This document shows positions 38,038 to 46,397 of a stretch of 64,000 nt of DNA, one piece after another; the stretch's first letter is position 1, and each line of letters begins with the position of its first letter. The notes beneath the pieces were generated by a model. The model saw only the letters and a program-made list of their open reading frames with translations, made no database searches and had not been told where the DNA came from. Made by a program: the position numbers and the translations under genes. Source of the stretch: CAZEER01 sp964586315 (lineage in GTDB: Bacteria > Fidelibacterota > Marinisomatia > Marinisomatales > UBA1611). The stretch covers positions 1 through 64,000 of the forward strand of contig CAZPHE010000005.1 in assembly GCA_964586315.1 (NCBI GenBank), written 5' to 3'.

Positions 38038-38418
38038 ATGAAAGAGAACAAAAAACAATCTGTTTTGGTAATCGAGAATGATGTAACAGTATTAGACAGT
38101 CTTTCCAAGAAGTTTCATAGCTTAAATGTACCAGTAATAACAGCTGATGATGGTTACGATGGGTATGTTAGAGCATGTTTGGAGAATCCATCTCATATTG
38201 TTTCAGGTACGTTGTTACCAAGTATGACTGGATTTAAGTTGACCCGCTTACTAAAATATGATAAAAGATATCGCAACATTAAAATTGTGTTGCTTTCATC
38301 TAATAATCTTAAAATTGAAGATGAAGTTTTTCAATACTGTGGTGCGGATGCGATTATAAAAAAACCATTTAAATTTTCTGAGCTCATTAATAAACTAGAA
38401 TTCAAACCAGAATCATGA
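38038..38418 (+). CDS. Receiver-domain protein lacking the phospho-acceptor Asp
   Basis: This single-domain response-regulator fold has 126 residues. The N-terminal acidic site is reduced to one Asp (VIENDV, Asp15). The Ser in IKIVLLSSNN and the Lys109-Pro110 pair are kept. The phospho-acceptor position, four residues before the Pro of LLPSMTG, is Gly57 (GGT, one base from GAT). It is therefore unlikely to be phosphorylated normally and may act as a constitutive docking protein for pilus function. It opens the plus-strand pilus operon and overlaps the prepilin peptidase gene by four bases (ATGA). Confidence 0.85.
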   Translation: MKENKKQSVLVIENDVTVLDSLSKKFHSLNVPVITADDGYDGYVRACLENPSHIVSGTLLPSMTGFKLTRLLKYDKRYRNIKIVLLSSNNLKIEDEVFQYCGADAIIKKPFKFSELINKLEFKPES

Positions 38419-39215
38419 ACCTCTCGTTTGATATTTTCACCATGATCATATTGCTAATTTTTGGGTTCGCGATAGGTAGTTTTTTAAATGTAGTCATTTA
38501 CAGAGTTCCAAAAAAAATGAGTATAGTATCACCACCATCGCATTGTTTCAGTTGCAAAAAAAAGATCCCATTTAATTATAATATACCAATACTTAGTTAT
38601 TTCTTATTAAAAGGTAAATGCAAATTTTGTAAAAAAAGTTTTCCCAGCCGCTATGCCTTTGTTGAGATAGTCACTGGAATTCTGACTCTTATTACTTATT
38701 TTATTTTTGGTTTTAGTAAATCATTCGCCATATACCTTATATTGACATATCTTCTGGTTGCAGTCACTTTTGTTGACATTGATCATCTTATAATTCCCAA
38801 TGGTTTTATCTTTTTTGGTTTTTGTGTTTTAGTAGCAGGCCATATTTTTGATATTTTACCAATAGATTGGCAATATTCTGTATCAGGGGCATTTGTTTTT
38901 GCGGGTTTTTTATTTGGTATAGGTTTAATTGGCCAATTTGTATTACGAAAAGAGAGTATTGGTTTTGGTGATGTTAAGCTTGGGCTGATACTCGGAGGAT
39001 TTTTAGGAACTGAATATTCCATTTTAGCACTGTATCTCAGTTTTACACTTAGTGCCATTATTGTTTTTATTATGCTTGGATCAAAAACCATAGCAAAAAG
39101 CACAAAGATACCCTTTGGGCCATACTTGGCAGCAGGCTCTATTATAGCTCTATTTACAAAAACTCCATATGGTGGAAACTATATTTTGAATTGGTACTAC
39201 ACCACAATGTTTTGA
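38415..39215 (+). CDS. pilD: Prepilin peptidase / N-methyltransferase (A24 family)
   Basis: A 266-residue polytopic protein with the complete prepilin peptidase pattern. The N-terminal methylase-type domain contains two CxxC pairs (HCFSCKK and CKFCKK) in the cytoplasmic loop. The catalytic aspartates lie in VTFVDIDHLIIPN and GFGDVKLG. GSFLNVVIYRVP is the usual N-terminal signature. It cleaves the type IV-type leader peptides of the prepilins downstream and methylates the new N-terminus. It overlaps the receiver gene and ends one base before the ATPase gene. Confidence 0.95.
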   Translation: MNLSFDIFTMIILLIFGFAIGSFLNVVIYRVPKKMSIVSPPSHCFSCKKKIPFNYNIPILSYFLLKGKCKFCKKSFPSRYAFVEIVTGILTLITYFIFGFSKSFAIYLILTYLLVAVTFVDIDHLIIPNGFIFFGFCVLVAGHIFDILPIDWQYSVSGAFVFAGFLFGIGLIGQFVLRKESIGFGDVKLGLILGGFLGTEYSILALYLSFTLSAIIVFIMLGSKTIAKSTKIPFGPYLAAGSIIALFTKTPYGGNYILNWYYTTMF

Positions 39216-39216
39216 T

Positions 39217-40884
39217 ATGCAAATAACTAAAAAACAGCGCCTAGGATCCATTCTTCTCCAAGCAGGGAGAATTGATGATAGCCAACTTCAGGAATCACTC
39301 CAGACTCAAAAAGAAAAGAAAGGCTATCTCGGGCAGGTGTTTTTATCGAATGGGTATATTAAAGAAAAAGAGCTCTATCAATATATCAGCCAACAGCTCA
39401 GAATACCATACTTACAGCTTGGATATTTTGAATTCGATAAATCATTGATGGAATTATTTACCGAAAGTACAATCAGAACGCAAAAAATATTACCACTCTT
39501 TAAGATAAATAAAATACTCAATATAGCTGTCTCAGATCCTCTTAATTCTGTGCCTATAAATGCTGTCCGAGACATCACAGGTCTTAGGATTGAACCAGTT
39601 ATTGCTTCTGAGACGGAAATTGAAAACGCGATTGATATGCATTATGGTATTTCGAGTTTCATTGATATTGACTCTGATACTAAAGATTCAGCTAATATTG
39701 CTGATTTTTTCGATGAGACTCGGATCGTAGAACTTGTAGATAGCATTATATCTCAAAGCCAAAAATATGAATGTTCAGATATTCATATTGAAGCTCGTGA
39801 AAATAATGTAAGAGTTAGGTTCAGGATAGATGGTCGTTTACAAGATTTTCAGACCCTTCCCAGTGACATCCATACAGCACTGGTATCGAGATTGAAAATT
39901 ATGGCTAATATGGATATTGCGGAGACTCGGAGACCCCAAGATGGAAGGATTTTATTTAATTCTCAATTAGGCAGGCTAGATCTTCGTATATCAACCTACC
40001 CTACTCTATATGGAGAGAAAACAGTTCTACGTCTATTAAATATCTCTGATGCTTTACACTCATTCTCTGGGTTAGGATTTGAGCCCGAGTGTGAAAGCAG
40101 GTTTAACAGTATGCTGATTGGAGGTGAGGGTATTATCCTGGTATCAGGTCCTACTGGAAGTGGAAAGACTACTACCCTTTACTCAACGCTTAACAGACTT
40201 GAATCGCCAGATGTAAATATTGTAACGGTTGAGGATCCAGTGGAGTATGATTTAGCTAATATTAATCAAGCACAAATTAATTCGAAGTCAGGCGTAACGT
40301 TTGCCTCTGCCCTCAGGTCAATTCTGCGCCAAGATCCAGATATAATCATGGTAGGGGAGGTTCGAGATGAAGAAACTGTAGAGCTAGGTATTCGCGCAGC
40401 GCTCACAGGACACCTTGTTTTCAGTACTATACATACGAATGACGCAGCTTCAGGATTCACGCGCCTACTTAATTGGAGTGTTGAGCCATTCCTGATTGCT
40501 TCTACTGTGAAAGGAATATTGGCGCAAAGATTGGTCCGAAGAATTTGTAAGGAGTGCAAGGAGATTCATGTCCCGAATGAGAAAGAATTGAAAATGATTG
40601 GGCTTAGGAGCGACAAAGATTTTGAGTCCTATAAGGGTAGAGGCTGTCTTGCGTGTAGGAATACAGGTTTTAAAGGTCGTATTGGTATTTACGAATTATT
40701 GCTCATGGATGCACAGATCTCAGAATTAGTATTAAGGCAAGAGCCCGGGTATAAAATAAGAGAACTTGCAAGAAAAAATGGTATGACTACACTGCTGGAA
40801 GATGGAAAAATAAAAATCAAAAGAGGCGATACTACAATTTCTGAAGTTTACGAAACTCTGGGTACTAGTAAGATAATCTTATGA
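39217..40884 (+). CDS. pilB: Pilus assembly ATPase (PilB/MshE/GspE family)
   Basis: The 555-residue hexameric ATPase has an N-terminal MshEN/T2SSE_N domain (about 1-150, RLGSILLQAGRID...LGQVFLSNGYI) and a C-terminal motor domain. Walker A is GPTGSGKTTTLYSTL (Lys317), the Asp box VNIVTVEDPVEYD, Walker B ILRQDPDIIMVGEVRD and the His box HLVFSTIHTNDA. A zinc tetracysteine (CKECKE and CLACRNTGFKGR) is present, as in extension-type ATPases. The gene overlaps its successor by four bases. No PilT-type retraction ATPase is seen in the window. Confidence 0.95.
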   Translation: MQITKKQRLGSILLQAGRIDDSQLQESLQTQKEKKGYLGQVFLSNGYIKEKELYQYISQQLRIPYLQLGYFEFDKSLMELFTESTIRTQKILPLFKINKILNIAVSDPLNSVPINAVRDITGLRIEPVIASETEIENAIDMHYGISSFIDIDSDTKDSANIADFFDETRIVELVDSIISQSQKYECSDIHIEARENNVRVRFRIDGRLQDFQTLPSDIHTALVSRLKIMANMDIAETRRPQDGRILFNSQLGRLDLRISTYPTLYGEKTVLRLLNISDALHSFSGLGFEPECESRFNSMLIGGEGIILVSGPTGSGKTTTLYSTLNRLESPDVNIVTVEDPVEYDLANINQAQINSKSGVTFASALRSILRQDPDIIMVGEVRDEETVELGIRAALTGHLVFSTIHTNDAASGFTRLLNWSVEPFLIASTVKGILAQRLVRRICKECKEIHVPNEKELKMIGLRSDKDFESYKGRGCLACRNTGFKGRIGIYELLLMDAQISELVLRQEPGYKIRELARKNGMTTLLEDGKIKIKRGDTTISEVYETLGTSKIIL

Positions 40885-42323
40885 TAAATGTTCTCTATGT
40901 TGGTGGTAATAACCCTCAATTAAATTCCTTTTCGAATAAGGAGATATCTTTTGATTATGTCCAGAATGGTATGATTGCATTAAGTGCAGTACAGTCAAAT
41001 GAGATGGATGCTGTGATCGTTGAAGATGATCTGCCTCTCATGACGCCCTCAAGATTAGTCCAGGAACTCTTTCATACAAATAAAATAGTTCCTATTATAA
41101 GTGTTGTTCGATCACACAAAAGACGGACTAGTTTGCTGACTGATGTGGGCATGGGTCTTTTTGGATATTATGAGCCCGAGCACTCAAAAGAGGAAGAGCT
41201 TTTTGATTTGTTAAAGTCAGCTAAACGTTTCCATGATTTTAAAAAACAGGCACCAAGGATAAGTCAAAGGCACTTTACAGGTCGAGGGTTTGAAAAAATT
41301 GTAGGATATTCTGAACTCATGCTAAATATTTATCAGTTAATAACGCAAATCAAGAGCAAAGATGTCACAACGATACTCTATGGAGAAAGTGGCACTGGGA
41401 AAAACCTGATAGCTGACACCCTTCACAATATCAGTTTGAGGAGGGACAGGCCTAATATTGCTGTGAATTGCCCTGCGATACCATCAGAGTTACTTGAGAG
41501 TGAACTATTTGGTCATGAAAAGGGCGCGTTTACCGGTGCTGTCGAAAGAAAAGACGGTAAATTTTTAACTGCAAATTCCGGCAGTATTTTTTTAGATGAG
41601 ATAGGAGACATGAGCCCATCCCTGCAGGCGAAAGTTTTGCGTGTTCTCGAGAGTGGAGAAATTGAGAGAGTTGGAGGTGCGGAGACTATCAAGGTTGATG
41701 TTAGAATCATTTCAGCAACTAATCAGCCATTGGATAGTAAGATAAAAGATGGCAGTTTTCGTCAGGATTTATTTCACAGGATAAATGTTTTCCCGATCAC
41801 GATACCTCCGCTACGGGATAGACGAGAAGATATTGTTCCAACAACATTGTCCATTTTAAAAAATTTAAAGAAAAAACATAAAATTTCTGTGGATTTTATT
41901 TCTCATGATGGTATGAAAACCCTACAGGATTATGATTGGCCAGGTAACGTGCGTGAACTAGAGAATACTCTTGAGAGAACTGTCCTCATTAATGATGTCC
42001 CTCTAATTAACGCTGATTCCATAAAAGCCATTATCGATCAAAGCACTACTTTTTCTGCCAGTAAGATTAGTCGCGAAAATCTGGATAATGAAATAGATGC
42101 AACTTCTGACAATAGCATGGTAGCTACAGAACAAAATGTATTAACAGAAGTTTCTGTCGATGCTACAAAACCTATAACGCTAAAAGAGCTTGAACGTAGT
42201 GCAATTTTATTGGGTCTTAAGCGAACAAACTGGAATATTACCACTACCGCACAACAATTGGGCATTAGTAGAATGACTCTCTACAGAAAAATAGAACAAC
42301 ATGGTATTGATAAGAATGGCTGA
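40881..42323 (+). CDS. Sigma-54 activator (NtrC/PilR type) with degenerate receiver
   Basis: The 480-residue regulator has an N-terminal receiver fold, a sigma-54 AAA+ domain and a Fis-type helix-turn-helix. The receiver lacks the acidic pocket (VLYVGGNN instead of VDDD), has Glu48 at the phospho-acceptor position (VEDDLP) and Glu98 where Lys is expected (GYYEPE). The AAA+ domain is intact: GESGTGKN Walker A, GAFTGA at 215-220 for sigma-54 contact, Walker B SIFLDEIGDM and the R-finger region RQDLFHRINVFPITIPPLRDR. The HTH (NITTTAQQLGISRMTLYRKI) ends the protein. Four downstream prepilin genes have sigma-54-type promoters and are its probable targets. Activity may be constitutive or controlled by something other than phosphorylation. 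Confidence 0.92.
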   Translation: MINVLYVGGNNPQLNSFSNKEISFDYVQNGMIALSAVQSNEMDAVIVEDDLPLMTPSRLVQELFHTNKIVPIISVVRSHKRRTSLLTDVGMGLFGYYEPEHSKEEELFDLLKSAKRFHDFKKQAPRISQRHFTGRGFEKIVGYSELMLNIYQLITQIKSKDVTTILYGESGTGKNLIADTLHNISLRRDRPNIAVNCPAIPSELLESELFGHEKGAFTGAVERKDGKFLTANSGSIFLDEIGDMSPSLQAKVLRVLESGEIERVGGAETIKVDVRIISATNQPLDSKIKDGSFRQDLFHRINVFPITIPPLRDRREDIVPTTLSILKNLKKKHKISVDFISHDGMKTLQDYDWPGNVRELENTLERTVLINDVPLINADSIKAIIDQSTTFSASKISRENLDNEIDATSDNSMVATEQNVLTEVSVDATKPITLKELERSAILLGLKRTNWNITTTAQQLGISRMTLYRKIEQHGIDKNG

Positions 42324-43548
42324 AAAAATCTTATCATTTTCTTATATTGCGACTAATGAGACAACGGGGATTGTAAAAGGTGAACTAAGAGCGGCAGGCC
42401 AGGATAGTGCCCTAATGCAGCTTGAGAGAATGGGGCTTAATCCTATTTCTGTGACTTTAAAGAAAGAGTCTTTTTTAGATACCCAGATTGATTTTTTTGA
42501 AAAAGTACCTCCCGCAGATATCTATAATTTTACACGGCAACTTTCGGTCATGCTCAAGGCTGGAGTTCCCCTGGTAGATGCTCTTGATTCTGTGCACTCT
42601 GATAAAACCCAGAATTTACTTAAACGTACAATTGAAAGAGTAATTGGTGATGTCTCTGGTGGAATGTCACTCTCAAAGTCAATGAGTAAGCATCCCAAAG
42701 TATTTAATGATATGTTTGTAAATATTGTTAAAGCAGGAGAGAGTGCAGGAGTTCTAGATAAGGTACTTTTCCAGTTAGCGGATTTTATTGCTAATGATCT
42801 AAAACTTAGGATGGGAATTACACAGGCCATTCGCTATCCTTCAATAGTTATTGGAATAACAATATTGGTTGGTATTTTTGCTGTGACTTATATTCTTCCA
42901 AGATTCTCAACCCTGTTTGCCAGTACAAGAATTGTGTTACCGTTGCCCACTAGGATATTACTTGGTATCAATGAGTTTACCACTGAATATTGGAATCTGA
43001 TTATAATCTCTGTTGGTATCTTAATTTTGATAATATGGAGAATTTTAAAAACTAAAGCTGGACTTTTTCAATGGCATAAATATTTACTCGCACTACCCAT
43101 ATTTGGTCCTATTGCACAGAAAATGGCGATATCAAGATTCTGTCATGTTTTAGACACTCTAGATCGAACAGGTGTTCCAATTTTAGAAGCACTGGAAATC
43201 GCGGCGAAAACAGCAGGGAATACTTTTATAGAAGACAGGCTTTCAAAGGTATACTCTGATGTGGAAATGGGTAAAAAAGTTGCTAGATCGATAAATACTC
43301 ACACGGTAGATATTTTTCCAAATCATGTTCTAAAAATGATTCAGGTTGGAGAAGATGCAGGCGCTATGGATGATATGTTAAAAGAAATTGGTGATATGAC
43401 TGATGCTGAGGTAAAAGATAAGGTATTAAAATTAACCGCAAGCTTAGAGCCCCTAATCACGGTGGTCATGGGAGTTATGATATTGACGCTTGCACTATCA
43501 ATATTCTTACCTATTTGGGATATGTATGAAGCCTTATCAAGAGGATAA
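42316..43548 (+). CDS. pilC: Pilus inner-membrane platform protein (PilC/GspF/MshG)
   Basis: The 410-residue protein contains two GspF domains: FTRQLSVMLKAGVPLVDALD with VKAGESAGVLDKVL in the first and FCHVLDTLDRTGVPILEALE with VGEDAGAMDDML in the second. Membrane segments lie near 170-190, 220-240 and 385-405. The start is the ATG at 42316 (MAEKILSFSYIA, the usual PilC beginning), which overlaps the activator gene by 8 bases; an ATG 15 bases upstream is possible. The platform protein couples the ATPase to pilin extraction from the membrane. It ends the core-machinery run before the prepilin array. Confidence 0.93.
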   Translation: MAEKILSFSYIATNETTGIVKGELRAAGQDSALMQLERMGLNPISVTLKKESFLDTQIDFFEKVPPADIYNFTRQLSVMLKAGVPLVDALDSVHSDKTQNLLKRTIERVIGDVSGGMSLSKSMSKHPKVFNDMFVNIVKAGESAGVLDKVLFQLADFIANDLKLRMGITQAIRYPSIVIGITILVGIFAVTYILPRFSTLFASTRIVLPLPTRILLGINEFTTEYWNLIIISVGILILIIWRILKTKAGLFQWHKYLLALPIFGPIAQKMAISRFCHVLDTLDRTGVPILEALEIAAKTAGNTFIEDRLSKVYSDVEMGKKVARSINTHTVDIFPNHVLKMIQVGEDAGAMDDMLKEIGDMTDAEVKDKVLKLTASLEPLITVVMGVMILTLALSIFLPIWDMYEALSRG

Positions 43549-43560
43549 TAAAGTCCCAAA

Positions 43561-43575
43561 TTGTTACAGTAACAA
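43561..43575. promoter_or_regulatory. Palindrome TTGTTAC-A-GTAACAA, putative activator site
   Basis: Perfect 7-base arms around one base lie 52 bases upstream of the sigma-54-like -24 element of the first prepilin gene. The half-site TGTTACA recurs upstream of the other three prepilin genes. The position suits an enhancer for the NtrC-type regulator encoded 1.2 kb upstream; the assignment is inference. Confidence 0.5.
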
Positions 43576-43627
43576 AATGTGGCAGTGATAAAGTTCTTTA
43601 TTCGAAAAGAAATAAAACAATAGTTAA

Positions 43628-43643
43628 TGGCATAATATTTGTA
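43628..43643 (+). promoter_or_regulatory. Weak sigma-54-type promoter, prepilin paralogue 1
   Basis: TGGCAT-AATAT-TTGTA matches TGGCAC-N5-TTGCA except that the -12 GC is GT. The expected start of transcription would fall about three bases before the ATG at 43657, giving an almost leaderless message. It is the weakest of the four. Confidence 0.45.
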
Positions 43644-43656
43644 TGGGTAGTAGTGA

Positions 43657-44340
43657 ATGCTACAAATACTAAAATATATATTTTATTATCCATTTAATCT
43701 TTTCAAAAAGAAATTCTTATTAAATAACTGTGGTCAGTCTATTGCAGAGTTTGCGGTTATTACAGCAATGATGGCAACATTTGTGACAACAGCAGCTCCA
43801 AGACTTTCATTGTTAATGGAAGAATCAAAAACGCAAAAGAGTATCCAAGAAATTGATAAAATACTTTTGCAGGCTAAAAACTTTTATGAGACTACTTCCC
43901 AGCTTGAGGGGAGGGGACGTTTGCCAGGCCAGGACAAGTATAATATGGCTGTTGGTAGCTATACTGACACACTTGAATTATTTCAGGATCTGGAAAATTT
44001 TAAAAAATATGACAATGTCACTATTGGATCAAAATGGGTCTCAGTTTTTGGTAAGAAGCCGACTGATTCTGATCTTGCTTTCCAGGAAGATACCTTAGTT
44101 TGGGATGTAGATTCAGAAGGTGAAGTATTATGTCAAGGTTGCCCGGATGATAGAGATATTGGATCTGTTGAATGGTATCATTTATTTAACCGTGAAATTT
44201 TAGAAAGCCCCTATCAGGATGGTCACTTTATCTATGTTGTTATTCCTGGATCTGGAACAGGGGATTCTGTAAAAGCACCTCGTATATGTATAGCTGACGC
44301 AGAAAACCCAAAACATTTCCATAAGGTGATGGACCTATAA
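43657..44340 (+). CDS. Divergent prepilin, paralogue 1 of 4
   Basis: The 227-residue protein has a 25-residue basic leader ending in Cys-Gly, with cleavage expected in CG|QSIAEFAVITAMMATF. After cleavage Glu falls at +5 and Pro at +22 (TTAAPRLS), as in type IV pilins, but +1 is Gln instead of Phe and the helix is rich in Ala and Thr. The shared family blocks are EIDKILLQAKNFYETTSQ, EGRGRLPGQDKYN, SPYQDGHFIYVVIPGSGTG and a closing ADAENPKHFHKVMDL. It contains a CQGC pair absent from the others. A major or minor subunit of the local pilus is likely. The leader is longer than in the paralogues. Confidence 0.8.
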   Translation: MLQILKYIFYYPFNLFKKKFLLNNCGQSIAEFAVITAMMATFVTTAAPRLSLLMEESKTQKSIQEIDKILLQAKNFYETTSQLEGRGRLPGQDKYNMAVGSYTDTLELFQDLENFKKYDNVTIGSKWVSVFGKKPTDSDLAFQEDTLVWDVDSEGEVLCQGCPDDRDIGSVEWYHLFNREILESPYQDGHFIYVVIPGSGTGDSVKAPRICIADAENPKHFHKVMDL

Positions 44341-44374
44341 TATTAATATAATCCAAAATTTTTATTTATTAATA

Positions 44375-44448
44375 AAATCAAGAAGCCCCGTTCACCGGGG
44401 CTTTTTGTTTCATAATGTTACACTATTTAATTGTATTGTATTGTTACA
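44375..44448 (+). repeat. 74-base direct repeat, copy 1 (terminator plus TGTTACA element)
   Basis: Identical to 45385-45458. It contains a terminator hairpin followed by ATAATGTTACACTATTTAATT and a second TGTTACA at 44442-44448. The TGTTACA copies are 26 bases apart and precede the sigma-54 promoter at 44514 by 66 bases. Each copy lies between consecutive prepilin genes, ending one and feeding the next. Confidence 0.9.
44383..44406 (+). terminator. Rho-independent terminator after prepilin paralogue 1
   Basis: AAGCCCCG pairs with CGGGGCTT across a TTCAC loop and is followed by TTT. It separates paralogue 1 from paralogue 2, so each gene is probably its own transcription unit. Confidence 0.92.
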
Positions 44449-44513
44449 TAATTAAATTATTAAAATAAAAATACTGACGAGAAAATAAAAATAATAACAT
44501 CTTGGATTAAGTT

Positions 44514-44529
44514 TGGTACAGATTTTGCC
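44514..44529 (+). promoter_or_regulatory. Sigma-54-type promoter, prepilin paralogue 2
   Basis: TGGTAC-AGATT-TTGCC has the GG and GC doublets exactly 10 bases apart, as sigma-54 requires. Expected transcription start is near 44540, giving a leader of about 47 bases with AAGGAG before the ATG at 44587. Confidence 0.72.
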
Positions 44530-44586
44530 TAATTAAGTTGTGATTTAAATAATTCGTTTCAAAACAAACTTCAAAAGGAGAGAATA

Positions 44587-45339
44587 ATGAAACAACTAAT
44601 GAAAACCATCATCAGAAATGTAAAAAGCGTAAAAGGTAATTCTCTTGCCGAGTTCGCTACAACTACAGCTCTGATGGCTACACTTGCTGCTACAGCTGCA
44701 CCAAAATTAAGTGAAATGTCTGAAGGAGCAAAAGCTGAAAAATCTCGTAACGAGATTGATAAACTCATTTCTCAAGCTGGACAATTCTACCAGGATACTG
44801 CAGAATCAGAAGGTCGTGGACGTTTTCCTAACCAGGAAAAATTTAATACTTCTATTGGTGGACCAGACGGACAATATTCTAACGTAACTGCAGATGATTA
44901 CGATCTTTATGCTGATACTTTAAAATCATGGGATCATACACAAGAAATATTGAAAGATTTAGGCATACACCCTGACCAAAGTGAAGTGACTGAGGGTTGG
45001 GATGAGTATACTGAGAGCCATAATAATACCTGGCAGTCTGTATTTCAATTAACTGGTGATGATGCAAGAGATACAGATATCAGTGATGTTCAAGATCATG
45101 AAAATCGTAATGACTCTGCTGACGATCAAACTTTAACTGATGGTAACATTGTACTAGGTGTTGACAATGAGTGGGATCTGCTTTTTGGTGATGAAATATT
45201 AATGAGCAAATTTCAAGATGGTCACTACATCTATACAGTAGTTGCTGGCGGTGGAACTGGTGCTGATGCATATCCTCCAGTTATTTATGTAGCAGATACT
45301 GAAAGTGTAGTAGACTTTAATAATGTCTTAATGCCATAA
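44587..45339 (+). CDS. Divergent prepilin, paralogue 2 of 4
   Basis: The 250-residue protein has a short basic leader cleaved at KG|NSLAEFATTTALMATLAATAAPKLS (Glu +5, Pro +22). It shares the family blocks NEIDKLISQAGQFYQDTAESEGRGRFPNQEKFN and FQDGHYIYTVVAGGGTG, ending ADTESVVDFNNVLMP. The middle region (about 75-190) is acidic and variable, with many Asp residues. A strong AAGGAG ribosome site and a good sigma-54 promoter suggest high expression, so this is a candidate major pilin. The absence of the Phe+1 found in ordinary pilins sets the family apart. Confidence 0.83.
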   Translation: MKQLMKTIIRNVKSVKGNSLAEFATTTALMATLAATAAPKLSEMSEGAKAEKSRNEIDKLISQAGQFYQDTAESEGRGRFPNQEKFNTSIGGPDGQYSNVTADDYDLYADTLKSWDHTQEILKDLGIHPDQSEVTEGWDEYTESHNNTWQSVFQLTGDDARDTDISDVQDHENRNDSADDQTLTDGNIVLGVDNEWDLLFGDEILMSKFQDGHYIYTVVAGGGTGADAYPPVIYVADTESVVDFNNVLMP

Positions 45340-45384
45340 AATATCCCAAGGTAAAAAATCACAATAGGTCTCGCACCTATTTGG

Positions 45385-45458
45385 AAATCAAGAAGCCCCG
45401 TTCACCGGGGCTTTTTGTTTCATAATGTTACACTATTTAATTGTATTGTATTGTTACA
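45385..45458 (+). repeat. 74-base direct repeat, copy 2 (terminator plus TGTTACA element)
   Basis: Identical to 44375-44448. TGTTACA occurs at 45426-45432 and 45452-45458, the latter 52 bases before the sigma-54 promoter at 45510. This spacing nearly equals that of the palindrome in front of paralogue 1. Confidence 0.9.
45393..45416 (+). terminator. Rho-independent terminator after prepilin paralogue 2
   Basis: The same AAGCCCCG/CGGGGCTT hairpin with T-run as at 44383, within the repeated unit, 54 bases after the stop of paralogue 2. Confidence 0.92.
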
Positions 45459-45509
45459 AATTGTTTCAATAATAGGATAATATGTATTGAAAAGTCACTT
45501 TATAGAGTG

Positions 45510-45525
45510 TGGCATAATAATTGCA
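45510..45525 (+). promoter_or_regulatory. Sigma-54-type promoter, prepilin paralogue 3
   Basis: TGGCAT-AATAA-TTGCA is a near-consensus -24/-12 element with GG and GC 10 bases apart. Expected transcription start is near 45536, leaving a leader of about 37 bases before the ATG at 45573. Confidence 0.82.
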
Positions 45526-45572
45526 TATTTATTATTAGATAAATTATATAACCAAGGGATTATCTAATTAAG

Positions 45573-46223
45573 ATGAAATTATTCAAAAAAAAATTAACAT
45601 TACTTTTTCGATCTAGAGAAGGTGCATCAATTATGGAGTTTGCTCTCACAATTGGTATGATGGCAGTTTTGGCTGCAACAGCCGCACCAAAGTTATCACA
45701 CGTTTCTGAAGAAGCTAAGTTCAGGAAAAGTATGGATGAAATTGAAAAAATTTCGAAACAAGCTCTCAATTACTTTCAAGAAATGGCGGTAAAAGAGGGC
45801 AGAGGGAAATTCCCTGGTCAGTCGAAATACGATTCCAAAGTTGGCGGCCATGAGTCCGTAGATGATTTATACAGTGACCTTTTAGGCTCTGATGAAGTCA
45901 TTAATGAAAATGGAGTAATTGTTACTCCAGCGGTTATGCCGACATTTAGAAATTTTAATAGTGCTGATGGATCTCATTGGGTCTCTGTTTTTGGTTCAGA
46001 AAACTATACAAATAATGTAACCTTCAATAGTGACTATCCAGATGTGGATACGCTTTGGACACCTCTTTTTGGTAATGAATTATTAGAGAGTCCTTTTCAA
46101 GATGGTCACTATGTCTATCAAGTTTTAGCAGGGTCCGGTGCAGGCTCTCAGGCAGAGGCACCTACTCTCTTCATCGCTGACTTAGAGAACCCTAGTCAAT
46201 TACACCTGATTCTTAAGCCATGA
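45573..46223 (+). CDS. Divergent prepilin, paralogue 3 of 4
   Basis: The 216-residue protein has a leader cleaved at EG|ASIMEFALTIGMMAVLAATAAPKLS (Glu +5, Pro +22). It retains the blocks DEIEKISKQALNYFQEMAVKEGRGKFPGQSKYDSKVGG, SPFQDGHYVYQVLAGSGAG and ADLENPSQLHLILKP. The ribosome site is weak (AAGGG lies about 17 bases upstream), unlike paralogue 2. Ala at +1 and Met at +4 are the most divergent of the set. It is probably a differently expressed subunit of the same fibre. Confidence 0.83.
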   Translation: MKLFKKKLTLLFRSREGASIMEFALTIGMMAVLAATAAPKLSHVSEEAKFRKSMDEIEKISKQALNYFQEMAVKEGRGKFPGQSKYDSKVGGHESVDDLYSDLLGSDEVINENGVIVTPAVMPTFRNFNSADGSHWVSVFGSENYTNNVTFNSDYPDVDTLWTPLFGNELLESPFQDGHYVYQVLAGSGAGSQAEAPTLFIADLENPSQLHLILKP

Positions 46224-46281
46224 TCTATTGTAACAATAAATTACATTGTCACCTTTCAAGACAGCTTCATAACATTATGAG

Positions 46282-46303
46282 ACACTATTTAATTAATGTT
46301 ACA
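46282..46303 (+). promoter_or_regulatory. Shortened TGTTACA element upstream of prepilin paralogue 4
   Basis: ACACTATTTAATT is kept exactly from the 74-base repeats and is followed by TGTTACA at 46297-46303 after a shorter spacer. The hairpin part of the repeat is absent. A further TTGTAACAA lies at 46228-46236. The site is 95 bases upstream of the sigma-54 promoter at 46398. Confidence 0.5.
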
Positions 46304-46397
46304 AAATTATTTTTTTGTGGAAAAAATCAAGTAAACCCTCTTAAAACCTTACAAGAATCAAACTATTACTTAAAAAGGTTCTTAAAACAGGGTGATT

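Noticed and set aside
44375..45458. CRISPR array or mobile-element ends
   Set aside because: Only two 74-base copies 1 kb apart with complete genes between them; no spacers, no transposase and no target-site duplication.
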